From NCBI RefSeq assembly GCF_020618775.1, contig NZ_JAESVB010000004.1, positions 310,001-374,000 on the forward strand: a stretch of 64,000 nucleotides of DNA, written 5' to 3'. This document shows, in pieces, positions 1 to 8,235 of this stretch. The notes beneath the pieces are model-generated. The model did no database searches. It was given only the letters and a program-made list of their open reading frames with translations, and had not been told where the DNA came from. How positions within the stretch are numbered: the first letter of the stretch is position 1; every line of letters begins with the position of its first letter. The position numbers and the translations under genes are program-made. This DNA comes from Acidisoma silvae (lineage in GTDB: Bacteria; Pseudomonadota; Alphaproteobacteria; Acetobacterales; Acetobacteraceae).

Positions 1-101
1 GCGACCGAGCCGATATTGTCGGCCAGTTGCGGGCGCACCAGGATGACGACCGGGCTATTGCCAATGGGGCCGATATCGGCCCCCGCGTCGCGGCCGGTCA
101 T
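1..101 (-). CDS. TrmJ/TrmH-family RNA methyltransferase, N-terminal fragment
   Basis: This gene runs off the left edge; only the first 33 codons are visible. It starts at the ATG whose last two bases form part of the cysS stop (ATGA overlap), so the two are translationally coupled. After a short Gly/Asp-rich leader the protein reads VVILVRPQLADNIGSV, the first beta strand and loop of SPOUT RNA methyltransferases of the TrmJ type, which methylate the ribose at position 32 of tRNAs. The family call rests on this one motif, so the exact substrate is inferred. Confidence 0.72.
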   Translation of the reverse strand, partial: MTGRDAGADIGPIGNSPVVILVRPQLADNIGSV

Positions 102-1465
102 TGGGCCGCATCCGCCCGGCGCCAGGTGGTGCCGCCCGGTCCGTCTTCCAGCAGAATGCCCTGCGCCAGCAATTCGGCACGAATGGCGTCTGCCTTGGCG
201 AAGTCCTTGGCCTTCCGCGCGGCGAGGCGATCGGCAATCGCCTGTTCCACCCCGGCGGCATCGATGCCGCCCTGGAACCAGGCCTGCGGATCGGCCTGGA
301 GAATGCCCAGCACGCGCCCGGCGGCATGCAGCCCGGCAGCGGCCAGCGCGTCGCCCGCCATGGCGCGGTCGGCGAGGTTGTGCAGCGCCGCGATGGCGGC
401 CGGCGTGTTCAGGTCATTGCACAGGGCCTCCATCACTTCGGCCGGCACCGGCGCGTTCGGCTCCTCGGCGAAGCTGGGCGCATGGCGGGATAGCGCGCGG
501 TAGAAGCGGTCCAGCTCCTTCCGGGCCTCCACCAATCCCGTCTCGGTGAAATCGACCGAGGCCCGGTAGTGGGAGCGGAGCAGCAGGAAGCGCACGGCCT
601 CGCCGGGGGCGATGCCCAGCACGTCACGCACGGTGCGGAAATTGCCCAAGGACTTGGACATCTTCTCGCCGTTCACCAGCAGCATGCCGTTATGCATCCA
701 GGTGCGGGCGAAATGGCTGCCGGGGAAGGCGCAGCAGCTTTGGGCCATTTCGTTTTCATGATGCGGAAAGATCAGGTCGCCGCCGCCGCCATGAATGTCG
801 AAATCCTCGCCCAGATAGCGCCAGGACATGGCCGAGCATTCAATATGCCAGCCCGGCCGGCCGTAACCCCAGGGGCTGTCCCAGCCCGGCATATCGCCGG
901 TGGAAGGCTTCCACAGCACGAAATCCCCGGCGTCGCGCTTGTAGGGGGCCACTTCCACCCGCGCCCCGGCGATCAGCTCGTCCTGGCTGCGGCCGGACAG
1001 ATGGCCGTAACGCGGGTCGCTTGCGACCGCGAACAGAACATGACCTTCGGCCGCATAGGCATGGCCGCCCGCGATCAGCCGCTCGATGATATCGATCATC
1101 TGCGGAATGTTATCGGTGGCGCGCGGCTCGATATCCGGCGGCAAAGCGCCCAGTTCCGCCATGTCGGCGTGGAAATCGGCTGTCGTCTGCTCGGTGATCT
1201 CAGCGATGGAAACGCCGCGCTCGGCCGCGCGGATCATGATCTTGTCGTCGATATCCGTGATATTGCGGACATAGGTGACACGAGGAAACAGCTCGCGCAG
1301 CAGCCGGGCCAGCACGTCGAAGACGACGACCGGCCGGGCATTGCCCAGATGCGCCCGGTCATAGACCGTCGGCCCGCAGCAATAGAGGCGGATATGCTCG
1401 GGGATGAGCGGGCGGAAGGCCTCTTCCCGGCGGGTAAGGCTGTTATGGAGCGTGAGCGCGTGCAT
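98..1465 (-). CDS. cysS: cysteinyl-tRNA synthetase
   Basis: It charges tRNA-Cys with cysteine in the cytoplasm. The protein is about 455 residues, normal for the family. Class I signatures are present: the HIGH-like HLGN at residues 39-42 following GPTVYD, and KMSKS near residue 268. The zinc-site cysteine and histidines (YCCGPTVYD, IECSAMSW, HHENE) are intact. A longer reading frame extends upstream, but the family normally begins at the MHALTLHNS methionine, so 1465 is chosen. Its stop overlaps the start of the downstream methyltransferase, suggesting a tRNA-maturation operon. Confidence 0.97.
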   Translation of the reverse strand: MHALTLHNSLTRREEAFRPLIPEHIRLYCCGPTVYDRAHLGNARPVVVFDVLARLLRELFPRVTYVRNITDIDDKIMIRAAERGVSIAEITEQTTADFHADMAELGALPPDIEPRATDNIPQMIDIIERLIAGGHAYAAEGHVLFAVASDPRYGHLSGRSQDELIAGARVEVAPYKRDAGDFVLWKPSTGDMPGWDSPWGYGRPGWHIECSAMSWRYLGEDFDIHGGGGDLIFPHHENEMAQSCCAFPGSHFARTWMHNGMLLVNGEKMSKSLGNFRTVRDVLGIAPGEAVRFLLLRSHYRASVDFTETGLVEARKELDRFYRALSRHAPSFAEEPNAPVPAEVMEALCNDLNTPAAIAALHNLADRAMAGDALAAAGLHAAGRVLGILQADPQAWFQGGIDAAGVEQAIADRLAARKAKDFAKADAIRAELLAQGILLEDGPGGTTWRRADAAQ

Positions 1466-1556
1466 ATTGGCCTTTTGCCGCCCCGCGCGCCGGCCCGCAA
1501 GCGCCCGGTAGAGCAAAGGAGGGGAGCGGCAAGGCCACTCCCCCCAGCACGATCAA

Positions 1557-1862
1557 TCAGTAGCCGTAGCTATAGCCGTAGACATAGCCCTGGGGCGGCG
1601 GAGGCGGGGGCGGCGCGTAATAGCCGTAGGGCGGCGGCGGCGGGCGGTCCCAATGGCGGTGCCAGTGATGCTCATAATCGCCGCGCCATTCGTGGCGGTC
1701 ATCATGGCGCCATTCCTGGTGATAGCCGTTCCAGTCGGCCTGCTGAACCAGCGCGGGCGCGGCATGGCGGTCCATACCGCCCATCGGTGCGGCATGGGCC
1801 GCGACCATTGGCAAAGCCAGCGAGAAGGCGCCGGCGGCGAGGGTGGAAAGAAACAATCGCAT
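1557..1862 (-). CDS. small exported Pro/Tyr/His-rich protein
   Basis: A 101-residue protein with a clear Sec signal peptide (MRLFLSTLAAGAFSLALP, cleavage near AHA-AP). The mature part has a His/Trp/Asp-rich middle followed by proline runs and a Gly/Tyr tail ending YGYSYGY. Start 1862 is chosen because GGGAG lies about 8 bases upstream and the signal peptide begins there. The composition resembles small envelope proteins with low-complexity tails; no enzyme motif is seen. Function unknown. Confidence 0.7.
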   Translation of the reverse strand: MRLFLSTLAAGAFSLALPMVAAHAAPMGGMDRHAAPALVQQADWNGYHQEWRHDDRHEWRGDYEHHWHRHWDRPPPPPYGYYAPPPPPPPQGYVYGYSYGY

Positions 1863-2016
1863 GGAGAAAACTCCCGTTCTCATGGATCGGACTCTGGGTG
1901 CCGCTGATGGCGGCAAAGCCACCGCCGCATGGCGAAACCAAGGCGGGCGTTCACGTTTTCGGGCGGTCCGGCCGGGGCTTCAGGGCCAGCGGGGGCTCGG
2001 ATAAAATCGCCATCAA

Positions 2017-2096
2017 CCGTCATGCCCGCGCCGGCGGGCATCTTCTTTTCGTAACGCCGCCCCGTCAGACGATTCCCGCTTTCGCGGGAATGACGA
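2017..2096. repeat. palindromic repeat, type A, copy 1
   Basis: A two-hairpin element between an exported-protein gene and the 3' end of the LysR gene. The left stem is ATGCCCGC/GCGGGCAT and the right stem ATTCCCGC/GCGGGAAT, bounded by CGTCAT on the left and ATGACG on the right. It is followed by a tail ending CCTGACAG. Similar units occur near 18.2, 24.9, 34.7, 35.9, 48.4 and 61.6 kb. Confidence 0.85.
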
Positions 2097-2122
2097 GGTT
2101 TCACTCAAAAACCTGACAGGCG

Positions 2123-3007
2123 TTAGATTTCACGGTCCAGATGATCGATCAGGGCGCGGACGCGGCGGGAGGCAGGCCCTTCATGCGCCTGCACGGCATA
2201 GAGATTGACGTCGTTGCGTGTGAAGTCATCCAGCACCGGCTCCAGCCGTCCGGCGTCGATATCGTCCGCCACGTCGAAACTCGCGTTCAGGATGACACCG
2301 GCCCCGGCGACGCTCCAGGCGCGGATGGCGCTGCCGTCATTGGCTGTCCGGTTGCCGGAGACGCGGACATGAAAGGGGTGGTCCTGCTCGATGAAGGTCC
2401 AGGAGGATTCGGAGAATTCCGGCCGCGTCAGGAACAGGCAATTATGATGGGCCAGGTCACGCGGATGCTGCGGGCGGCCCCGGCTGTCCCAATAGGCGGG
2501 GGCGGCGCAGACCCGGCGCGTGCCACGGCGCAGCAGCCTGACGCCGGGCCGGCCGGCCATATGGCTGCTGCCGCTGATGCGGATGGCAAAGTCAAAGCCG
2601 CCTTTAGCCAGATCAACGACGCCGTCCGACAGATAAAGCGATACGTTTACCTGCGGGTTGTCCCGGATGAAATCGTCGATCAGGGGTGTCAGCCGGTTGC
2701 GGCCGAAATCATGGGTCGCGGAAAGCTTGATCTGACCTCGCAACGGTCCGGTATCATTCACCGCCTCCATGGCGTCGGCGAGGTCATCCAGGATGCGGCG
2801 GGCATTGGCGACGAACTGCTCGCCTTCCGGCGTAAAGGTCAGCCGCCGTGTCGATCGGTTGACGAGGCGCCCGCCGATCTGGTCTTCCAGACGCTGTAGG
2901 CTGAGCGTGGCGGTGGAGGGCGATATGGATAAAGCCCGCGCCGCGCGGACAAGGCTGCGCTGATCATCGACAGCGATGATCAGTCTCAGAAGGCTGAAGC
3001 TATCCAT
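2123..3007 (-). CDS. LysR-family transcriptional regulator
   Basis: A 294-residue LysR-type regulator: an N-terminal winged helix-turn-helix (roughly residues 1-60, with SLVRAARALSISPSTATLSL) and a C-terminal substrate-binding-like effector domain. Length and start are standard. It is transcribed away from the FAD dehydrogenase operon across a 324-base gap, the usual geometry for a LysR protein that controls the divergent operon and itself. The ligand cannot be read from the sequence; regulation of the dehydrogenase is inferred from position. Confidence 0.9.
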   Translation of the reverse strand: MDSFSLLRLIIAVDDQRSLVRAARALSISPSTATLSLQRLEDQIGGRLVNRSTRRLTFTPEGEQFVANARRILDDLADAMEAVNDTGPLRGQIKLSATHDFGRNRLTPLIDDFIRDNPQVNVSLYLSDGVVDLAKGGFDFAIRISGSSHMAGRPGVRLLRRGTRRVCAAPAYWDSRGRPQHPRDLAHHNCLFLTRPEFSESSWTFIEQDHPFHVRVSGNRTANDGSAIRAWSVAGAGVILNASFDVADDIDAGRLEPVLDDFTRNDVNLYAVQAHEGPASRRVRALIDHLDREI

Positions 3008-3331
3008 TGTTTGTCAAAATCGAAATGCGCATTGTTGATAGCGCTAATTACCGGCGAGACATGAAGCGGTAAAGTGCCTGCGCGCCTGGTCAGTGATGAT
3101 CATGCGCGTGACAACGCATACTATATTTTCTAACTTACATGCCCCTGACTACAAAATCCAAAAAAATCTGTCGGCTTGGACGCTCTTCTTGAAGGGCGAT
3201 GGTCTGCAGTCGCGCCTATGCATGACAAGCCTGTGTCCCTGTCATCGCATTGCGCAAATATATCAGTTGGCATTCTGCGAGGGTGAATTCACGGCCCTGC
3301 CGGGTCGTGGGCAATGATCGAGAAGGTGACT
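3008..3331. other. divergent intergenic region, LysR / dehydrogenase
   Basis: This gap separates the divergent LysR gene and the dehydrogenase small subunit. It is more AT-rich than its surroundings, as expected for two promoters. I could not fix a LysR T-N11-A operator with confidence. A 74-codon reading frame inside it (from about 3093) has no recognisable domain and no good ribosome binding site, so I do not call it a gene. Confidence 0.5.
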
Positions 3332-3874
3332 ATGGGCAAGACGAAGGATCAGCCGGCAATGGGTGAGGGCATCGGGCGACGAGCGGTGCTATCGGTGACG
3401 CTCGCGGTGCCGTTCCTGGCTTCCACACGCATGGCATTCGCGCAGTCGCAGACTGGCGATTCCGCAATCGACGCTGACGGCCTGCACCGTCTATCCATAG
3501 CCGTCATCGGCCCACGCGCCGACGACCGGCTTCTGGCCCAGGCCTATCACGCAGCTTTCATGGAGATAGAGCCGAGCTTCCTGCTGCGTGCAGCATCTCT
3601 GGCCGCTGCGATGAAGACGCAAAACCTGTCGACTCCGGAGGCCTTCTCGGCCTCGGCACTGGCGCAGGACCCCGTTCAGCGCGCGACCGCCGTTGGCCTG
3701 ACCGCCGCCTGGTATCTCGGCCATGTCGAGCATGACGTCGATCACGGGCAGCCGGTTGCCTTTGAGAAGGCGCTGATGTGGGGACCGACCAGCGATATCA
3801 TGGTGACCCCGAGCTATGCGCGCGGCGGTCCGGATTACTGGGCGCGTCAGACGGCGCAGATCGAAAAAGGCTGA
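3332..3874 (+). CDS. FAD dehydrogenase small subunit (sorbitol dehydrogenase-like, twin-arginine signal)
   Basis: The small subunit of a membrane-associated FAD dehydrogenase complex, most like the FAD-SLDH/gluconate dehydrogenase gamma family. An N-terminal twin-arginine signal (GRRAVLSVTLAVPFLAS, then AFAQ) would export it folded with its partner, since the large subunit has no signal of its own. The start at 3332 is preferred over the in-frame ATG at 3314 because AGAAGG sits about 6 bases before it. It lies 70 bases upstream of the large subunit. In characterised complexes this subunit serves assembly and export. Confidence 0.82.
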   Translation: MGKTKDQPAMGEGIGRRAVLSVTLAVPFLASTRMAFAQSQTGDSAIDADGLHRLSIAVIGPRADDRLLAQAYHAAFMEIEPSFLLRAASLAAAMKTQNLSTPEAFSASALAQDPVQRATAVGLTAAWYLGHVEHDVDHGQPVAFEKALMWGPTSDIMVTPSYARGGPDYWARQTAQIEKG

Positions 3875-3944
3875 GCGGCCGTCCGTCTGAAATTTTACGG
3901 CAGCCTTCGGCTCACGCAGGCTTAGCCTCGCCAGGGAGACTATC

Positions 3945-5534
3945 ATGGCAGAATATGATGCCGACGTTATCGTCGTCGGTTCCGGCGTCATGGGCGGACT
4001 GACCGCCTATACCCTTGCCCTACAGGGAAAATCGGTCATTCTTCTGGAAGCGGGGCCGCGCGTGCCACGCTGGAAAACCGTCGAGCGATTCCGCAATCTC
4101 GTCGACGTGACGGACTATAATGCGCCCTATCCGGATCTGGATTACGCGCCCCGCCAAGGCTCGGTCGATTACATTCAGCATACCGGTCCGGTGAAATTCG
4201 GCGCCGGTTTCCTCAAGCTTGTCGGCGGCACGACATGGCATTGGGGCGGGGCCACATGGCGCTTTCTGCCGCATGACATGAAGCTGAAATCGACCTACGG
4301 CGTCGGCCGCGACTTTCCCATTTCCTATGAAGAGCTCGAGCCTTTCTATGGCCATGCCGAGCGCGAAATCGGCGTCAACGGCAATTCGGCCTATGACGAA
4401 AGCGGCCGGAATGGCGGCAAAACCTTCCCGCCGCGCTCCACGCCTTATCCGATGGAAGCGCAGACCTTCAACTATATGAACAAGACGATGCAGCAGACGC
4501 TGGACGGCGCGTCCTATTGGACGATTCAGGAGCCGAACTGCCGCGCCTCGCGCCCCTATGCCGAACGCCCGACCTGTGTGGGCAATAATAACTGCATGCC
4601 GATCTGCCCGATCGGCGCGCAATATTCCGGGGACCGGCACGTGACGCGCGCCGAAAAGCTGGGTGCCAAGGTCATTCCCGGCGCAGTCGTCTATAAGATC
4701 GACAAGGGACCGGGCGGCAAGATCACCGCCGTCCATTACCTGACGCCGGAAGGAGAAACCCACCAGCTGACGGCGAAGGCTTTCGTCATGGCGGCCCATG
4801 CGCTGGAAACGCCGAAGATTTTGCTGATGTCCGATGTCGCCAATTCCTCCGATCAGGTCGGGCGAAACCTGATGGATCATCTGGGCTTCAACCTCATCAT
4901 GACATCGAAGGATGCGCTTTGGCCCGGCACCGGGCCGGTGCAGCAGAATGCGATTTTGAATGACCGCGACGGGCCGCAGCGCAGCCATTATGCCTCGCTG
5001 AAGCATCAGGTCGGCAACGAGGCGCCCAATGTGCCGGTGGCGCGCTATCTTCTCGGCAAGGGCGTGTTGCAGCCGCAATTGGACGAGCAGATTCGCCATA
5101 TGTCGGCGCGCTGGATGAACTTTAACACCAATCTGGAGCAGTTGCCTGATCCCGTGAACCGGATCAAGCTCAGTCCCAAGAAGGACAAGCTGGGCCTGCC
5201 CAAGCCCGACGTCTATTATTCGGTCGGCGAATATGAAGCCCGCACGCAGGCCAAGGTCATCAACGAGACCTATCCGGCCTTCCAGCGCCTGTTCGGCGGC
5301 ACTGTGCTGAGCATCGTCTCGGACTGGCAGCCGCAGGATCACCAGATGGGCACCTGCATCATGGGCGATGATGCCAGGACATCGGTGGTGGATAAGGATT
5401 GCCGAAGCTGGGACCACAGCAATCTGTTCATCATGGGCACGCAGACGCTGCCGGCATCCTCCTCCGTCAATCCGACATTGACGGGCGCGGCGCTGACGCT
5501 GCGCGCGGCCGCTATCCTCGCCAAGGAGGTTTGA
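3945..5534 (+). CDS. GMC-type FAD dehydrogenase large (catalytic) subunit
   Basis: A 529-residue GMC oxidoreductase that would oxidise a sugar, polyol or sugar acid in the periplasm. It opens with the FAD-binding Rossmann motif VVGSGVMGG near residue 11 and ends with the family's catalytic pair: His466 (DHQMGT) and Asn509 (SSVNPTLTG). A cysteine cluster C211-x5-C217-x3-C221 matches the iron-sulfur site of FAD-dependent glucose and related dehydrogenases. GGGAG precedes the start. The order small-large-cytochrome matches sldSLC rather than fdhSCL, but the substrate is not determined by the sequence. Confidence 0.9.
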   Translation: MAEYDADVIVVGSGVMGGLTAYTLALQGKSVILLEAGPRVPRWKTVERFRNLVDVTDYNAPYPDLDYAPRQGSVDYIQHTGPVKFGAGFLKLVGGTTWHWGGATWRFLPHDMKLKSTYGVGRDFPISYEELEPFYGHAEREIGVNGNSAYDESGRNGGKTFPPRSTPYPMEAQTFNYMNKTMQQTLDGASYWTIQEPNCRASRPYAERPTCVGNNNCMPICPIGAQYSGDRHVTRAEKLGAKVIPGAVVYKIDKGPGGKITAVHYLTPEGETHQLTAKAFVMAAHALETPKILLMSDVANSSDQVGRNLMDHLGFNLIMTSKDALWPGTGPVQQNAILNDRDGPQRSHYASLKHQVGNEAPNVPVARYLLGKGVLQPQLDEQIRHMSARWMNFNTNLEQLPDPVNRIKLSPKKDKLGLPKPDVYYSVGEYEARTQAKVINETYPAFQRLFGGTVLSIVSDWQPQDHQMGTCIMGDDARTSVVDKDCRSWDHSNLFIMGTQTLPASSSVNPTLTGAALTLRAAAILAKEV

Positions 5535-5535
5535 G

Positions 5536-6894
5536 GTGGGCCGTTCGATGATGAAAATCTCAGTCGCTCTTGCTTTGGTAGCGCTATCAGCCGCGCCTGC
5601 TCTGGCTCAGGATCAGAGTGAAATTGTTCGCGGCAAGGTGCTGACGACGGAGGGGGACTGCGTCGCCTGCCACACCGCGCCGGGCGGCACGCCTTTCGCG
5701 GGCGGTCTGCCGTTCAAGACGCCGATGGGCACAATCTACAGTCCCAATATCACGCCGGACAAAGACACCGGTATCGGCACCTGGACGGATGCGGAGTTTC
5801 TGCGCGCCCTGCATCAGGGCATCGGCAAGAATGGCGAGCATCTCTATCCTGCCTTTCCCTATACGTCCTTCGCTGCGATTTCGGACGGTGATGTGGCGGC
5901 GATCAAAGCCTATCTGTTTTCGCTGAAGCCCGTGCATCAGCAGAATACGCCGAATGAGATGGTGTTTCCGTACAATATCCGCTCGCTCATGATCGGCTGG
6001 AACCTGCTCAATTTCCATCCCGAGACGATCGATCCCGTGACGGAGCGCGGCAAATACGTGGCCGACGCGCTGGAACATTGCGCGGAATGCCACAGCCCGC
6101 GTGGGCTGACCATGGGCGTCGAGAGCGGCAAATACCTGGCCGGCGCGACGGTGGACGGCTGGACGGCCTATAACATCACCTCCGACCCCGATCATGGCAT
6201 CGGCACCTGGAGCGTCGATGACATCAAGACCTATCTCAAGACCGGCAATCTGCCCGGCAAGGCCCAGGCGGCCGGCCCGATGGGGGAGGTCATCGTCAAT
6301 TCCACCAGCCATATGCCTGACGCCGACCTGACGGCCCTGGCCGAGTATCTGAAGACGGTGCATGGGCAGGCCGATGGCGCGGCCGGGCGTTCCGCAATGG
6401 GTGGCCCGGTCGGCAGCGGCGAAGCCCTGACGGGCTATCGCGCGACGCAAGGCAAGGGCGCGTCGGAGGGCGAGGTTCTGTTCACCGCCGCCTGCTCAAC
6501 CTGCCATGGAACGGGCGGCGCGGGGGAGGGCAGTGGCGTTTTGCCCAGCCTGTACCACAACTCGGTCACCGGCGCCGACACGCCCAATAATCTGGCGCTG
6601 GCCGTTCTGAACGGCGTCAAGCGCGGCACGGCCTTCAATGACGCGTCAATGCCAGCCTTCCGCGATGAATTTTCGGATGAGCAGGTCGCCGCCGTCACTG
6701 ACTACGTGCGCAAGACATTCGGCAATGCGGCCAACCCGATAACGGTGCAGCAGGTCAGCGATCTGCGCAATGACGTAACACCGCCGGCCGCAATCAGCGT
6801 GCTGATGCGATGGGCGGAAATCGCGGCGGGCATCGTCGCGGTTCTGGTCGTGCTTGCCATCGTCATTCTGGTTCTGCGTCGTCGCCGGGTTTGA
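5536..6894 (+). CDS. triheme cytochrome c subunit of the FAD dehydrogenase
   Basis: This subunit passes electrons from the FAD/Fe-S subunit to membrane quinone. Three CxxCH haem sites are visible, beginning at Cys42, Cys182 and Cys320. A Sec signal (ISVALALVALSAAPALAQ) starts the protein, and a C-terminal anchor (IVAVLVVLAIVILVL, then RRRR) tethers it to the membrane. GTG at 5536 is chosen because AAGGAGG lies 6 bases upstream, inside the end of the previous gene; the ATG at 5548 is the alternative. Only one base separates it from the large subunit stop. Confidence 0.92.
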   Translation: MGRSMMKISVALALVALSAAPALAQDQSEIVRGKVLTTEGDCVACHTAPGGTPFAGGLPFKTPMGTIYSPNITPDKDTGIGTWTDAEFLRALHQGIGKNGEHLYPAFPYTSFAAISDGDVAAIKAYLFSLKPVHQQNTPNEMVFPYNIRSLMIGWNLLNFHPETIDPVTERGKYVADALEHCAECHSPRGLTMGVESGKYLAGATVDGWTAYNITSDPDHGIGTWSVDDIKTYLKTGNLPGKAQAAGPMGEVIVNSTSHMPDADLTALAEYLKTVHGQADGAAGRSAMGGPVGSGEALTGYRATQGKGASEGEVLFTAACSTCHGTGGAGEGSGVLPSLYHNSVTGADTPNNLALAVLNGVKRGTAFNDASMPAFRDEFSDEQVAAVTDYVRKTFGNAANPITVQQVSDLRNDVTPPAAISVLMRWAEIAAGIVAVLVVLAIVILVLRRRRV

Positions 6895-6937
6895 CCCCGG
6901 CACGGTGGAGACAAGCGTCTATGATAGGAATTGCAGT

Positions 6938-7420
6938 ATGAAACGACAGTTTTTGGCGGCAGCGGCGATGGTTGCGGTGTCTGTCTTCGTCTTCCATCCC
7001 AGCCCGTCTTTCGCGGTGACCATGCAGCCGGTGCTGGATGACGCTGAGATGAGCGCCGTCGTCGCGGCGGCGAAGCAGGATATGGCGGCCCGGCACCTGA
7101 AGGGCTGCATCGCGATCGACGATGCCGATGGCGTCAACATCTTTTTCGAACGCGAGGCCGGCGCCTATACCAATTGCAACGGCTCGGCTCTGGTGAAGGC
7201 CAAGGCCGCCGCCGAGTTTCAGGGTGCCACGGTCGACTTCATGAATCAGGTCAATAAGCAGGGGCAGACGCATCTGCTGGCCGTGCCGGATATGGCGCCG
7301 CTGCCCGGCGGCTATCCGCTGACGGTGCATAATGTCGTGGTCGGCGGCCTGGGCGTCAGCACCCCGGACGGCGATACCGATGTGCTGATCGTCGCCAAGG
7401 CGGCCAAGGCGCTGAAATAG
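6938..7420 (+). CDS. exported GlcG/HbpS-like haem-binding-family protein
   Basis: A 160-residue protein with a signal peptide (MKRQFLAAAAMVAVSVFVF, cleavage near SFA). The mature part resembles the GlcG/HbpS (DUF336) fold: LDDAEMSAVVAAAKQDM, a central KAKAAAEF segment, and a C-terminal GGLGVST turn. Members bind haem or small ligands and often sit beside redox operons. It follows the cytochrome subunit by 43 bases in the same direction, so it probably belongs to the same transcript. A haem-related accessory role is inferred only from context. Confidence 0.7.
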   Translation: MKRQFLAAAAMVAVSVFVFHPSPSFAVTMQPVLDDAEMSAVVAAAKQDMAARHLKGCIAIDDADGVNIFFEREAGAYTNCNGSALVKAKAAAEFQGATVDFMNQVNKQGQTHLLAVPDMAPLPGGYPLTVHNVVVGGLGVSTPDGDTDVLIVAKAAKALK

Positions 7421-7426
7421 CGTTCC

Positions 7427-7454
7427 GCCGGCCGGATGACGCCATCCGGCCGGC
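7427..7454 (+). terminator. perfect 11-bp hairpin after the dehydrogenase operon
   Basis: GCCGGCCGGAT, a 6-base loop, then ATCCGGCCGGC, placed 7 bases after the stop of the GlcG-like gene. The stem is perfect and very GC-rich. No T-run follows, so it may act with Rho or stabilise the 3' end rather than being a textbook intrinsic terminator. Confidence 0.6.
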
Positions 7455-7572
7455 CAAACAACTTGTTGATGGCAATTTGCCTCATGCTGCCCATCAAGGC
7501 GCAGTGCAAGGGTAGCGCGGCGCGCGCGATCAATCGCATAATCCCGGCCGTCTGACGGGATGAAACGGCACC

Positions 7573-8217
7573 ATGGCAGCAAAGAGCGCAACGATCTTCG
7601 GCGCGACGCCCGCGATCATTCTGGCGGCCGCGCTGCTCGGCACTGTGCCGGCCTGGGCCGCGCCAGATGCGCCGCCGATGGTGCCGCAGATCACGGGCGC
7701 GCTGACCTATCAGATCACCGGGCAAACGCCGGGGAAGAGCAGTACCGAAATCATCCATATCGCACATGGGACAAAAATTCGGATCAGCGGCGCCGACGAA
7801 TCGCTTGGCTATTCGGTCGTATCGCTGTCGCCGGGCTATAGCGGCAAGGGCCTGTTCACCATGGTCTGGCCGCGCCTGCAACAATATGGTTCCATCGCGC
7901 TGGATGGGCATTCATCCTTCGCGGTTCTTCTGCCAAGCGATGCCGTCTATCAAAAACTCGGCCCGTCGGATCAGGACGGCAAGGCCTGCACGCTGTGGCA
8001 GTTCCATGACGCGGGCGATTCCAATCCTCCCGGTAAGGCCTGCATCGATGCGGATGGTGTCGTGCTGTCCATGGATGAGGTTGATATCATGAACGGGCCA
8101 CAGCATATCCGGCTGACGGCGCGGACGGATGGGCCGCAGCCGGATGATCTCTTCGTTTGGCCGGAGAGTTATAAGGTCGCGCCGAATGAAACCGTGTCGC
8201 TGCCGTCGCAACCCTAA
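7573..8217 (+). CDS. exported protein of unknown function
   Basis: A 214-residue protein with a signal peptide ending near AWA-AP. The rest looks like a beta-rich secreted domain with alternating hydrophobic strands (ITGALTYQITGQ, EIIHIAHGTKIRISG) and one cysteine pair (KACTLWQF and KACIDADG). The overall look recalls DUF4412-type periplasmic proteins, but I cannot assign it. It lies 150 bases beyond the hairpin that closes the dehydrogenase operon, so it is probably transcribed separately. Confidence 0.65.
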   Translation: MAAKSATIFGATPAIILAAALLGTVPAWAAPDAPPMVPQITGALTYQITGQTPGKSSTEIIHIAHGTKIRISGADESLGYSVVSLSPGYSGKGLFTMVWPRLQQYGSIALDGHSSFAVLLPSDAVYQKLGPSDQDGKACTLWQFHDAGDSNPPGKACIDADGVVLSMDEVDIMNGPQHIRLTARTDGPQPDDLFVWPESYKVAPNETVSLPSQP

Positions 8218-8235
8218 CGGACGGCGCGCTTTGTT

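Noticed and set aside
3093-3317. 74-codon frame in the LysR/dehydrogenase gap
   Set aside because: No domain, no ribosome binding site, and it lies in a likely promoter region.
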